Below, one piece after another: positions 44,463 to 53,135 of a stretch of 64,000 bases of DNA. Source of the DNA: Streptomyces aureoverticillatus (GTDB lineage: Bacteria; Actinomycetota; Actinomycetes; Streptomycetales; Streptomycetaceae). The position numbers and the translations under genes were made by a program. The notes beneath the pieces are model-generated. The model was not told the DNA's origin and ran no database searches. It saw only the letters and a list, made by a program, of their open reading frames with translations. The number at the start of each line of letters is the position of its first letter. Positions within the stretch are counted from its first letter, which is position 1. The stretch covers positions 62,001-126,000 of the forward strand of contig NZ_BMSY01000013.1 in NCBI RefSeq assembly GCF_014649395.1. Direction: 5' to 3'.

Positions 44463-45254
44463 GTGTCCGCTACGCCCGTGCTGGCGTTGCGCGGGGTCTC
44501 CAAGCGGTTCGGCGCCGTCCAGGCGCTCACGGACGTAGACCTCGAGATCCACACCGGTGAGGTGGTCGCCCTGGTCGGCGACAACGGCGCCGGAAAGTCC
44601 ACGCTCGTCAAGACCATTTCCGGGGTCCACCCCATCGACGAGGGCGCCATCGAGTGGGAGGGCAGGACGGTCCGCATCGGCCGGCCGCACGACGCCCAGC
44701 ACCTCGGCGTGGCCACCGTCTACCAGGACCTCGCGCTCTGCGACAACCTCGACGTCGTCGCCAACCTCTTCCTCGGCAGCGAGCTGAAGAGCGCCTCCGT
44801 CCTGGACGAGATCAGGATGGAGAAGCGCGCCCGGGAGCTCCTGGACACCCTGTCCATCCGCATCCCCAGCGTCCGCATCCCCGTCGCCGCCCTCTCCGGC
44901 GGTCAGCGGCAGGTCGTCGCCATCGCCCGCGCGCTGGTCGGCGACCCCAAGGTCGTCATCCTCGACGAGCCCACCGCCGCCCTCGGCGTCGAGCAGACCG
45001 CGCAGGTCCTCGACCTGGTGGAGCGGCTGCGCGAGCGCGGCCACGGCGTGATCCTCATCAGCCACAACATGGCCGACGTGCAGGCCGTCGCCGACCGGGT
45101 CGCGGTGCTCCGCCTCGGCCGCAACAACGGCGTCTTCACGGTCGCCGACACCACCCCCGAAGAAGTCATCGCCGCCATCACGGGCGCCACGGACAACGCC
45201 GTGACCCGTCGCAGGGCGCGCACGGCCACGGCACCGAAGGAGGGCGCGAAGTGA
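44463..45254 (+). CDS. xylG: Xylose ABC transporter, ATP-binding protein
   Basis: A 263-residue ATPase with Walker A VGDNGAGKST, signature LSGGQRQ, Walker B VVILDEPTAAL and the switch His in LISHN. It has a single nucleotide-binding domain, unlike the two-domain RbsA/XylG of E. coli (about 500 residues), so it should work as a homodimer. The GTG at 44463 has AAGGAG nine bases upstream; the ATG at 44454 abuts that site and is unlikely. Its stop overlaps the xylH start (GTGA). The basic C-terminal tail (TRRRARTATAPKEGAK) is not part of the ATPase core. Confidence 0.9.
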   Translation: MSATPVLALRGVSKRFGAVQALTDVDLEIHTGEVVALVGDNGAGKSTLVKTISGVHPIDEGAIEWEGRTVRIGRPHDAQHLGVATVYQDLALCDNLDVVANLFLGSELKSASVLDEIRMEKRARELLDTLSIRIPSVRIPVAALSGGQRQVVAIARALVGDPKVVILDEPTAALGVEQTAQVLDLVERLRERGHGVILISHNMADVQAVADRVAVLRLGRNNGVFTVADTTPEEVIAAITGATDNAVTRRRARTATAPKEGAK

Positions 45255-46567
45255 GCGACCTCGCCAAGACCCCCGACACCCAGCAGGCCCAGGCGGCCAC
45301 CGGCGGCACCGTGGACGCCGAGCCGTCCGCGACCCCCGCCGCGGTCGTCGACCCGCGCCTGCTGGTACGCGAGCAGGGCTTCGCCGGCTACTGGACGGAG
45401 TTCGTCCGCAAGGTGCGCGGCGGTGAGCTCGGCTCGCTGCCCGTCGTCGTCGGCCTGATCGTCATCGCGCTGGTCTTCCAGCTGCAGAACGACAAGTTCC
45501 TGTCGGCGAGCAGCCTCGCCAACATCGCGGTGTTCACCTCCGGCGTCGGCATCATGTCCGTCGGCATCGTCTTCGTGCTGCTGCTCGGCGAGATCGACCT
45601 GTCCGTCGGCTCCGTCGCCGGTACGGGCGCCGCCATCTGGGCGGTCCTGAGCGTCACCCACGGATGGGGCGACTGGCTGTCGGTGTTCGTGGCGGTCGCC
45701 GCCGGCCTGGTGATCGGCGCCCTGCACGGCTTCTTCTTCGCCAAGATCGGCGTACCGGCCTTCGTGGTCACTCTGGCGGGCTTCCTCGGCTGGAGCGGTC
45801 TGCAGATCTGGCTGATGGGCAAGGAGGGCAGCATCAACACGCCCACCGGCTCCGTCGTGGAGGACCTCACCACCCACTTCTTCGCCGACAAGGCCGCCGC
45901 GTACGGCCTCGCCCTGGTCGCCGTGCTCGCCTACGCCGGCGCCCAGCTCCTGGACTCGCGGCGCCGCAAGAGCGCGGGACTGCCCTCGCGCCCGCTCAGC
46001 GAGGTCCTGCTGCGCACCGGCGTGCTCGCGGTCCTCGCCTTCGTCGTGGCGTACTTCCTGAACGAGCCCGAGGGCGCCCGCGGCCTGCCGCTGGCCCTGG
46101 TGCTGTTCCTGGCCGTGCTCGTCATCGCCGACTTCGTGGCCCGCCGCACCACCTTCGGCCGCCAGGTCTTCGCGGTCGGCGGCAACGCGGAGGCGGCGCG
46201 CCGCGCGGGCATCAACGTGGACCGGATCCGGATCACGGTGTTCGCGATCTCCGGCATGCTCGCCGCCTTCGGCGGGCTCTTCATCGCGAGCCTCTCCGGC
46301 GGCGCGACCAAGAGCCTCGGCAGCGGCAACACGCTGATGATCGTGATCGCGGCGGCCGTCATCGGCGGCACCAGCCTCTTCGGCGGCCGCGGCAAGATCT
46401 GGTCCGCCATGCTCGGCATGCTGGTGATCCAGTCGATTCAGCAGGGCCTGAACCTGCAGGGCATGCCCAGCGAGATCCAGTACATGATCACCGGCGCGGT
46501 GCTGCTCGCCGCCGTCGTGATCGACTCGGTCTCCCGCCGGACCCAGAAGTCCGCAGGCCGCGCCTGA
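45251..46567 (+). CDS. xylH: Xylose ABC transporter permease
   Basis: The 438-residue permease of the RbsC/XylH group has about ten hydrophobic helices after a cytosolic N-terminal stretch rich in Ala/Thr. Group markers are VLLLGEIDLSVGSVAGTGAA, GFFFAKIGVPAFVVTLAGFLGW and AAVIGGTSLFGGRGKIWSAMLG. The GTG start overlaps the xylG stop and has GAAGGAGGG upstream. With xylF and xylG it forms a full importer. A perfect 14-bp terminator follows at 46580. Confidence 0.92.
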   Translation: MSDLAKTPDTQQAQAATGGTVDAEPSATPAAVVDPRLLVREQGFAGYWTEFVRKVRGGELGSLPVVVGLIVIALVFQLQNDKFLSASSLANIAVFTSGVGIMSVGIVFVLLLGEIDLSVGSVAGTGAAIWAVLSVTHGWGDWLSVFVAVAAGLVIGALHGFFFAKIGVPAFVVTLAGFLGWSGLQIWLMGKEGSINTPTGSVVEDLTTHFFADKAAAYGLALVAVLAYAGAQLLDSRRRKSAGLPSRPLSEVLLRTGVLAVLAFVVAYFLNEPEGARGLPLALVLFLAVLVIADFVARRTTFGRQVFAVGGNAEAARRAGINVDRIRITVFAISGMLAAFGGLFIASLSGGATKSLGSGNTLMIVIAAAVIGGTSLFGGRGKIWSAMLGMLVIQSIQQGLNLQGMPSEIQYMITGAVLLAAVVIDSVSRRTQKSAGRA

Positions 46568-46579
46568 TTCCGTGGCTCC

Positions 46580-46612
46580 GTGCCCGGTACCGGTCCTTCC
46601 GGTACCGGGCAC
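46580..46612 (+). terminator. Terminator after xylFGH
   Basis: GTGCCCGGTACCGG (46580-46593) and CCGGTACCGGGCAC (46599-46612) give a perfect 14-bp stem with a five-base loop. Confidence 0.85.
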
Positions 46613-46752
46613 GCCCATGCCCCCCAATGGGAACATCTGTTCCCGTGGGGGTGTACGTGTTCCCGGACTCTGTCCAGTCGTACCAGTCGATTTACGGCCG
46701 TTCGCGTGACGTACGACTCCCGGCCCGGACTCCGCGGTCAGCGGCGGAACAT

Positions 46753-46758
46753 TAGACT
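46753..46758 (+). promoter_or_regulatory. -10 box of dxs
   Basis: TAGACT fits the Streptomyces -10 pattern and lies 56 bases before the dxs start. No matching -35 is clear. The 202-base gap has nothing else I recognise. Confidence 0.45.
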
Positions 46759-46814
46759 CGACTGGCCCGGCAATGCTCGAACAGCGCTACACGCTCTACT
46801 GCAAGGAGGCACGG

Positions 46815-48740
46815 GTGCCGCTGCTGACCCGCATCACGGGACCGCGCGATCTGGACCCGCTCGGCCCGGAACAGCTCACCGAGCTGGCGAACGAGATCCG
46901 CGGCTTCCTCGTCGACGCAGTCTCCAAGACCGGCGGCCACCTCGGCCCCAACCTCGGTGTCGTCGAGCTGACCATCGCCCTGCACCGCGTCTTCGACTCC
47001 CCCAAGGACAAGGTCCTCTGGGACACCGGCCACCAGGCCTACGTGCACAAGCTGCTCACCGGCCGCCAGGACTTCTCCAAGCTGCGCGGCAAGGGCGGCC
47101 TGTCGGGCTACCCCGCGCGCGCCGAGTCCGACCACGACGTGATCGAGAACAGCCACGCCTCCACGGTCCTCGGCTGGGCGGACGGCCTCGCCAAGGCCAA
47201 CCAGGTGCGCGGCAAGGACGACCACGTCGTCGCCGTCATCGGTGACGGAGCGCTCACCGGCGGCATGGCCTGGGAGGCGCTGAACAACATCGCGGCCGCC
47301 AAGGACCGCCCGCTGGTCATCGTGGTCAACGACAACGAGCGGTCGTACGCCCCCACGATCGGCGGTCTCGCCAACCACCTGGCGACCCTGCGCACCACCG
47401 ACGGCTACGAACGCTTCCTGGCCCGCGGCAAGGACCTCCTGGAGCGCACGCCGGTCGTCGGCAAGCCGCTGTACGAGACGCTGCACGGCGCCAAGAAGGG
47501 CCTGAAGGACTTCATCGCCCCGCAGGGCATGTTCGAGGACCTCGGCCTGAAGTACGTCGGCCCGATCGACGGCCACGACATGGAGGCCCTGGAGTCCGCC
47601 CTGCAGCGCGCCAAGCGCTTCGGCGGCCCGGTCATCGTGCACTGCCTCACCGAGAAGGGCCGCGGCTACCAGCCCGCCGAGGAGGACGAGGCCGACCACT
47701 TCCACGGCATCGGCCCGATCCACCCCGACACCGGCCTGCCCATCGCCGCCGGCGGCATGGACTGGACCTCCGTCTTCGGCGAGGAGATGGTCAAGCTCGG
47801 CCGCGAGCGCGAGGACATCGTCGCGATCACCGCCGCGATGCTCCAGCCCGTCGGCCTGAAGAAGTTCGCCGAGGAGTTCCCCGACCGGGTCTACGACGTC
47901 GGCATCGCCGAGCAGCACGCCGCGGTGAGCGCCGCGGGCCTCGCCACCGGCGGCCTGCACCCCGTCTTCGCCGTGTACGCCACCTTCCTCAACCGCGCCT
48001 TCGACCAACTCCTGATGGACGTGGCCCTGCACAAGTGCGGTGTCACCTTCGTCCTGGACCGCGCGGGCGTGACCGGCACCGACGGCGCCTCGCACAACGG
48101 CATGTGGGACATGTCCATCCTCCAGTGCGTGCCCACCCTGCGCATCGCCGCGCCCCGCGACGCCGACCAGGTCCGCCTCCAGCTCCGCGAGGCCGTCGAG
48201 GTCGACGACGCCCCGACCGTCGTGCGCTACTCCAAGGGCGCCGTCGGCCCCGCGGTGCAGGCCGTCGGCACGGTCGGCGGCATGGACGTGCTGCGCAAGG
48301 CCGACACGAACCGCCCGGACGTGCTCCTGGTCTCCGTGGGCGCCCTCGCCCCCATGTGCCTGGAGATCGCCGACCTGCTCGACAAGCAGGGCATCTCCAC
48401 GACCGTCGTCGACCCCCGCTGGGTCAAGCCGGTCGACGAGGCGATGGCCCCGCTCGCCGAGCAGCACCGCGTCGTGGTCACCGTCGAGGACAACTCCCGC
48501 GCCGGCGGCGTCGGTTCGGCCGTCGCCCAGGCCCTGCGGGACGCGGGCGTGGACGTGCCGCTGCGCGACTTCGGCATCCCGCCGCGCTTCCTCGACCACG
48601 CGTCGCGCAAGGAGGTCATGGCGGAGATCGGCCTGACCGCCCCCGACATCGCCCGCCAGGTGACCGGTCTCGTCGCCAAGCTCGACGGACGCTTCGAGCG
48701 CGCCGGCGCCGTCGACTCGGTGGAGCCCGCGCGCGACTGA
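46815..48740 (+). CDS. dxs: 1-deoxy-D-xylulose-5-phosphate synthase
   Basis: Dxs condenses pyruvate and glyceraldehyde 3-phosphate to DXP, the first step of the MEP isoprenoid route, with thiamine diphosphate. At 641 residues it has family length. ThDP motif: GDGALTGGMAWEALN(N), with HLGPNLGVVELTIALH and the SHASTVLGWADG segment before it. The transketolase pyrimidine part has YDVGIAEQHAA with the catalytic Glu, then the FVLDRAGVTGTDGASHNGMWD loop. The GTG at 46815 (PLLTRITGPRDLD start as in relatives) has AAGGAGG five bases upstream. It stands alone between terminators. Confidence 0.97.
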   Translation: MPLLTRITGPRDLDPLGPEQLTELANEIRGFLVDAVSKTGGHLGPNLGVVELTIALHRVFDSPKDKVLWDTGHQAYVHKLLTGRQDFSKLRGKGGLSGYPARAESDHDVIENSHASTVLGWADGLAKANQVRGKDDHVVAVIGDGALTGGMAWEALNNIAAAKDRPLVIVVNDNERSYAPTIGGLANHLATLRTTDGYERFLARGKDLLERTPVVGKPLYETLHGAKKGLKDFIAPQGMFEDLGLKYVGPIDGHDMEALESALQRAKRFGGPVIVHCLTEKGRGYQPAEEDEADHFHGIGPIHPDTGLPIAAGGMDWTSVFGEEMVKLGREREDIVAITAAMLQPVGLKKFAEEFPDRVYDVGIAEQHAAVSAAGLATGGLHPVFAVYATFLNRAFDQLLMDVALHKCGVTFVLDRAGVTGTDGASHNGMWDMSILQCVPTLRIAAPRDADQVRLQLREAVEVDDAPTVVRYSKGAVGPAVQAVGTVGGMDVLRKADTNRPDVLLVSVGALAPMCLEIADLLDKQGISTTVVDPRWVKPVDEAMAPLAEQHRVVVTVEDNSRAGGVGSAVAQALRDAGVDVPLRDFGIPPRFLDHASRKEVMAEIGLTAPDIARQVTGLVAKLDGRFERAGAVDSVEPARD

Positions 48741-48762
48741 GGTCAACCACCGATGTGCCCGG

Positions 48763-48806
48763 ATGGGCCGGTTCCGCCACCCTTCACGGTGGTGAAACCG
48801 GCCCAT
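48763..48806 (+). terminator. Terminator after dxs
   Basis: ATGGGCCGGTT (48763-48773) pairs with AACCGGCCCAT (48796-48806); the loop holds a smaller CCACC/GGTGG hairpin. A TTGCGTG tail follows. Confidence 0.8.
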
Positions 48807-48890
48807 TTGCGTGAATCCGCCCGCGTCGGGGCATAACCACTGCGCCCCCTCTCGATCATGTCGAGGACGACAAGCGTGGGAGGTACGCCA

Positions 48891-50414
48891 GTGAGCAGCA
48901 CCCTCTTCCGGACGAAGAAGGTCGAGCAGTCCATCCTCGACACCGAGGAGCCAGAGCACGCGCTCAAGAAATCCTTGTCCGCGCTGGACCTGACCGTCTT
49001 CGGCGTCGGTGTCATCATCGGCACCGGCATCTTCGTCCTCACCGGCACGGTCGCCAAGAACAACGCGGGCCCCTCCGTCGCCCTGGCCTTCGTGGTGGCG
49101 GGCGTCGTCTGCGCCCTCGCCGCCCTCTGCTACGCCGAGTTCGCCTCCACGCTCCCGGTGGCCGGCTCCGCGTACACGTTCTCGTACGCCTCGCTCGGCG
49201 AGCTGCCCGCCTGGATCATCGGCTGGGACCTGGTCCTGGAGTTCGCGCTCGGCACGGCGGTGGTCGCCGTCGGCTGGTCGGGGTACATCGCCTCGCTGCT
49301 CGACAACGCGGGCTGGCATCTGCCCGAGGCGCTCAGCGGGCGGGACGGCGCCGACGGCTTCGGCTTCGACATCCTCGCCGCCGCCCTGGTCCTGGTGCTC
49401 ACCGGCATCCTCGTCCTCGGCATGAAGCTCTCCGCGCGCATCACCTCCCTCGTCGTCGCCATCAAGGTGGTCGTCGTCCTCGTCGTGATCATCGCGGGCG
49501 CCTTCTTCATCAAGGGCGACAACTACGACCCGTTCATCCCGAAGTCGCAGCCCGTGGAGGCGGGCAGCGGACTGCACTCACCGCTGGTCCAGCTGATGTT
49601 CGGCTGGGCGCCCGGCAACTTCGGCGTCATGGGCATCTTCACCGCCGCCTCCGTCGTCTTCTTCGCCTTCATCGGCTTCGACATCGTGGCCACGGCCGCC
49701 GAGGAGACCAAGAACCCGCAGCGGGACATGCCGCGCGGCATCCTCGGCTCACTGCTGATCTGCACCGCGCTCTACGTGGCCGTGTCGATCGTCGTCACCG
49801 GCATGCAGCACTACAGCCGGCTCTCCGTGGACGCCCCGCTCGCCGACGCCTTCAAGGCCACCGGACATCCCTGGTACGCGGGCTTCATCAGCTTCGGCGC
49901 CGCCGTCGGCCTGACCACGGTCTGCATGATCCTGCTGCTCGGCCAGACCCGGGTGTTCTTCGCGATGAGCCGCGACGGCCTGCTCCCGCGCTTCTTCTCC
50001 CGCGTCCACCCGCGCTTCAAGACGCCGCACCGGCCGACCATCCTGCTCGGCGTGATCATCGCGGTCGTGGCCGGGTTCACCCCGCTGAGCGAGCTCGCCG
50101 AGCTGGTGAACATCGGCACCCTGTTCGCCTTCGTCATCGTCGCGGTCAGCGTGATCATCCTCCGCAGGACCCGGCCCGACCTGCACCGCTCCTTCCGCAC
50201 TCCGTGGGTGCCCGTGCTGCCGATCCTGTCCGTCTGCGCCTCGCTGTGGCTGATGCTCAACCTGCCCGCCGAGACCTGGGTCCGCTTCGGCGCCTGGATG
50301 GCCCTCGGTGTCGTCGTCTACTTCCTCTACAGCCGCTCGCACAGCCGCCTGGGACGGCACGAGGAGACGACGGTGGGCCAGGTCCTGCACCCACCGGGCC
50401 GTGACGGCGAGTAG
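48891..50414 (+). CDS. APC family amino acid permease
   Basis: The 507-residue permease has about 12 helices. The APC signature is in helix 1, TVFGVGVIIGTGIFVLTG, with FAFIGFDIVATAAEETKNPQRDMPRGI around helix 6, typical of the cationic amino acid transporter (CAT/YfnA-like) branch. The substrate is not fixed by sequence. The GTG at 48891 has GGGAGG seven bases upstream; an ATG at 48858 in the same frame has none. It lies alone between the dxs terminator and the membrane glycosyltransferase. Confidence 0.9.
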   Translation: MSSTLFRTKKVEQSILDTEEPEHALKKSLSALDLTVFGVGVIIGTGIFVLTGTVAKNNAGPSVALAFVVAGVVCALAALCYAEFASTLPVAGSAYTFSYASLGELPAWIIGWDLVLEFALGTAVVAVGWSGYIASLLDNAGWHLPEALSGRDGADGFGFDILAAALVLVLTGILVLGMKLSARITSLVVAIKVVVVLVVIIAGAFFIKGDNYDPFIPKSQPVEAGSGLHSPLVQLMFGWAPGNFGVMGIFTAASVVFFAFIGFDIVATAAEETKNPQRDMPRGILGSLLICTALYVAVSIVVTGMQHYSRLSVDAPLADAFKATGHPWYAGFISFGAAVGLTTVCMILLLGQTRVFFAMSRDGLLPRFFSRVHPRFKTPHRPTILLGVIIAVVAGFTPLSELAELVNIGTLFAFVIVAVSVIILRRTRPDLHRSFRTPWVPVLPILSVCASLWLMLNLPAETWVRFGAWMALGVVVYFLYSRSHSRLGRHEETTVGQVLHPPGRDGE

Positions 50415-50450
50415 TCGAACCGCTCGGCATTTCGGCCCCGTATGTTCCGT

Positions 50451-50480
50451 TTCGACGTGAACTGCGGGGCCGGATAGCGT
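50451..50480 (+). promoter_or_regulatory. Promoter of the GT-C gene, possibly leaderless
   Basis: TTCGAC (50451-50456), 18 bases, TAGCGT (50475-50480), then seven bases to the ATG at 50488 with no ribosome site. Confidence 0.5.
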
Positions 50481-50487
50481 GCCGGCC

Positions 50488-52020
50488 ATGCTCGCCGAGC
50501 CCCTCGTGCCCCTCTCGCGGCCACGCTCCGTGTCCGCCGCGGCCGTCCCCGGATACTGGGCCCGGCTGCTTCCCGCACTCGCCGTGCTCGCCTGCGCCAC
50601 CCGCCTGCCCTCCTTCGTACGTCCGCTGTGGAACCCCGACGAGGGCTATCTCGCCGTCCAGGCACGCCTGTTGGGGCACGGCGGTGAGCTGTACGAGACG
50701 GTGGTCGACCGCAAGCCGCCGCTGGTGCCCTGGCTGTACCGGGCGGCCTTCGCGGTCTGGGGCGACGAGTCGCTGACGGCGGTACGGATCCTCGCGATCG
50801 GCGCGCAGTTCCTCACGGCGGCCCTGCTCGCCTCGCTGGCCCGCCGCCGCTGGGGCGACGGCGCGGGCCGCACGGCCGGTGTCCTGTACCTCCTCGCCTC
50901 CGTCGGCCTGAACCCCGAGGACGCCCAGGCCGCCACCTTCGAGGTCTTCATGCTGCCGTGCACGGCCGCGGCCATGTGGGCCGCGGACCGGCGCCGTTGG
51001 GGGCTCGCGGGGGCCGCGGTGGCGTGCGCGTTCCTGGCCAAGCAGACCGGGGGAGCGGTGCTGGTGCCGGTGGTGTGGCTGCTGTGGCGGGCGGGGGTGG
51101 GGGGTGCGGGGGGTTCCGTGGGTGCGGGCGGTGTGGCTGGCATGTCGGGTGCGGCGGGTGTCGGTCGGCGGGGTGGTGGTGCGGTGCGCCTCGCGGCCGG
51201 GGCGGTCGGGCCCGTCCTCGTGGCCGCCGTGCTCACGGATCCGTCGGGCTTCGTCTTCTGGACCCTCACGGGGTCGGGCGCGTACGCGTCCTTCACCGGC
51301 TCCGAACTCCACGTGCTCTTCCGAGGTCTTGCGAACGCCGCGCTCCTCGGCGTGGCCTGCGCGGGGCTGCTGCCGCCGGTCGTACGGGTGCTGCGCGTCG
51401 CCCGGACCGGTGCCGCGGACCTCTGGCTGTGGCTGAGCGCCTCGGCCGGCGCGGTCGTGCTCGGCTTCCACTTCTTCGGGCACTACTTCCTGCAACTCAC
51501 GCCGCCGCTGGCCCTGTTGGGCACGGCCGCGTTGCAGATCCTGCCCGCGGAGCGGACGGCGAGGGCGGTCCTCGCCTCCGCCTGCGCCTGCTCGCTGTTC
51601 GTGGCCTGGGGGCTGCTCGCGCCGCGTCCCGAGCTGGCCCACGCCCAGCGCCTCGCCGACGCCGTCCGGTCCCGTACGGAGTCCGGCGACCGGGTCCTGC
51701 TCTGGGGCATACACCCCGAGACGTACTGGCTCGCCGACCGCGCCCCCGCCACCCGCTATCTGACCGCCGGGCTCCTGACGAACTACAGCGGCGGCCGCGA
51801 CGGCCCGCACGTGGGCGAGAAGTACGCCGTGGACGGCGCCTGGGACGTCTTCCGCGCCGAGCTGGCGGCCCGCCCGCCCGCCGTGGTCGTCGACGACTCC
51901 CGCGGCAAGCCGTACGGGCCCGAGCGGATCCCCGGCTTCCGTCGGGTGCTGAGCGGCCTGGGGTACGAGGCGGTGGGGTCGGTGGACGGGGCGGTGGTGT
52001 ACGTGAAGGGGGAGCGGTAG
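50488..52020 (+). CDS. GT-C fold membrane glycosyltransferase (PMT_2/GT39-like)
   Basis: The 510-residue protein has about ten hydrophobic helices and the GT-C signature of lipid-linked sugar transferases in the first outer loop: PLWNPDEGYLAVQARLL with the Asp-Glu pair, and YETVVDRKPPLVPWLY. It should move a sugar from a polyprenyl-phosphate donor to a glycan or protein on the outer face. A Gly/Val-rich loop (near residues 197-230, VGGAGGSVGAGGVAG) of low complexity sits between helices. The C-terminal third is a soluble domain (SGDRVLLWGIHPETYWL). Acceptor unknown; the next locus makes a surface polymer, so a link is possible but unproven. Confidence 0.82.
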   Translation: MLAEPLVPLSRPRSVSAAAVPGYWARLLPALAVLACATRLPSFVRPLWNPDEGYLAVQARLLGHGGELYETVVDRKPPLVPWLYRAAFAVWGDESLTAVRILAIGAQFLTAALLASLARRRWGDGAGRTAGVLYLLASVGLNPEDAQAATFEVFMLPCTAAAMWAADRRRWGLAGAAVACAFLAKQTGGAVLVPVVWLLWRAGVGGAGGSVGAGGVAGMSGAAGVGRRGGGAVRLAAGAVGPVLVAAVLTDPSGFVFWTLTGSGAYASFTGSELHVLFRGLANAALLGVACAGLLPPVVRVLRVARTGAADLWLWLSASAGAVVLGFHFFGHYFLQLTPPLALLGTAALQILPAERTARAVLASACACSLFVAWGLLAPRPELAHAQRLADAVRSRTESGDRVLLWGIHPETYWLADRAPATRYLTAGLLTNYSGGRDGPHVGEKYAVDGAWDVFRAELAARPPAVVVDDSRGKPYGPERIPGFRRVLSGLGYEAVGSVDGAVVYVKGER

Positions 52021-52061
52021 GGGTACGGAGCGGGGCGTACGGCGTACAGGAGTGGTGTACG

Positions 52062-52118
52062 CCCCCACGCCCCCGCCGGGCCCCCACGCCCCCGCCGGGC
52101 CCCCACGCCCCCGCCGAG
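52062..52118 (+). repeat. 19-bp tandem repeat, three copies
   Basis: CCCCCACGCCCCCGCCGGG occurs at 52062-52080 and 52081-52099, and with one change at 52100-52118. It ends right at the stop of the leftward lipoprotein gene and lies between two convergent genes. Confidence 0.85.
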
Positions 52119-52119
52119 C

Positions 52120-53112
52120 CTACATCCGGCGCCAGTCCCGCGTGACCGTCGTCATCGCGGCCACCGCCGCCTTCATGTGTTTCCGCCGGTCGCGGATCCT
52201 GGGGCTGAACTCGACGTGCAGGAACTCCGTGTCCTGTGCCCAGGCGTTGCGGCCCTGGACGTTCTTGCGGCCTTCGAGGGGGCAGGAGCGGGCCCAGGCG
52301 CGGCACACGTCGTAGCCCCGTCGGCGCAGCGCGTCCGCGAGGTCGCGGCCCTCGCGGACGGCCTCGCGCCCCTTGACCGTGGAGGCGACCACGTCGTGCC
52401 TGGGCGCGGAGTCGTCCGCCATGCCGTGCACCTGGATGCCGGGGACGCCCCGCTTCGCCAACTCGTCGCAGATGGCGTGAAACACGCTCTTCCGGCGGTG
52501 CGCCACGTCCGCCTCGTCGCCGCGCCCTGCTTTGCGATGTGCCCCAGCAATGACCATGACGCCACCGGATGAGTGGCTGAGCAGGGCGGCCCCGAGTCGT
52601 TCGGTGTTGCGGTCGGCGACCGGGTGCGGCACCTGCACGGACCAGCGGACCGGCGAGCCGAGGTCCACGTAGACCCGGCCCCAGCCGCGCGGCGCGGCGG
52701 CGTCCTCGGAGCGGTCGGACACCTCGGCGTAGCGCCGCCCGGTGCCGGCGTCGGTGACCGTGCGGACCTGGAAGTCGACGTCGGCCAGGCGGCGTTCGGC
52801 CCGTGACCGGTGCCGGTCCAGGAGCAGGCCCACGCCCTCGGCGACGGCGTGCCGCTCGGTGCGCGAGGGGCGACGGTAGCCGCTGTCCTCGGAGAAGCCC
52901 GCGGTGTATTCGGTGACCAGTTCCTCCAGGTCGCTCCCGGAAGCGTCGCGCGAACCGCTCCCGGTGCCGCCGCCGGACGGCGAGGTGCACTGGGTGAGGC
53001 TCAGCACGGCCGCCGTGACGACGGCGAGTGCTGCGAGCCGCCGGTGCCGCCGGGCGCCAAGCCCCCTGCGTCGCTTTGCGATTGTTATGGACCGAATTGG
53101 AGGGTGAGTCAT
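52120..53112 (-). CDS. Lipoprotein of unknown function, possible metal-dependent hydrolase
   Basis: A 330-residue protein with an Arg-rich start, a hydrophobic stretch and the lipobox-like LTQC (C42; Gln before Cys is unusual). The outer part contains QVPHPVADRNTERLGAAL, VIAGAHRKAGRGDEADVAHRR, IQVHGMADD and FLHVEFS, a spread of His and Glu residues that recalls Zn-dependent amidohydrolase/peptidase folds. I cannot name the family. It is divergent from capA, and a gamma-glutamyl polymer hydrolase role would fit the place, but this is a guess. The ATG at 53112 has no ribosome site; an AT-rich TATACA lies just upstream. Confidence 0.6.
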   Translation of the reverse strand: MTHPPIRSITIAKRRRGLGARRHRRLAALAVVTAAVLSLTQCTSPSGGGTGSGSRDASGSDLEELVTEYTAGFSEDSGYRRPSRTERHAVAEGVGLLLDRHRSRAERRLADVDFQVRTVTDAGTGRRYAEVSDRSEDAAAPRGWGRVYVDLGSPVRWSVQVPHPVADRNTERLGAALLSHSSGGVMVIAGAHRKAGRGDEADVAHRRKSVFHAICDELAKRGVPGIQVHGMADDSAPRHDVVASTVKGREAVREGRDLADALRRRGYDVCRAWARSCPLEGRKNVQGRNAWAQDTEFLHVEFSPRIRDRRKHMKAAVAAMTTVTRDWRRM

Positions 53113-53125
53113 GGTTGTATAAAGA
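53097..53125 (+). promoter_or_regulatory. AT-rich divergent promoter region of capA and the lipoprotein gene
   Basis: TTGGAG (53097-53102) and TATAAA (53118-53123), or TAAAGA with 17 bases between, precede capA by about a dozen bases; a short or absent leader is likely. On the minus strand TATCTT and TATACA serve the other gene. The two starts are only 23 bases apart. Confidence 0.45.
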
Positions 53126-53135
53126 TAGCCCTGTG

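Noticed and set aside
52062..52118. Three 19-bp repeats as a CRISPR or replication iteron array
   Set aside because: They are directly tandem, C-rich and lie between gene ends; no cas genes, replication genes or spacers are near.
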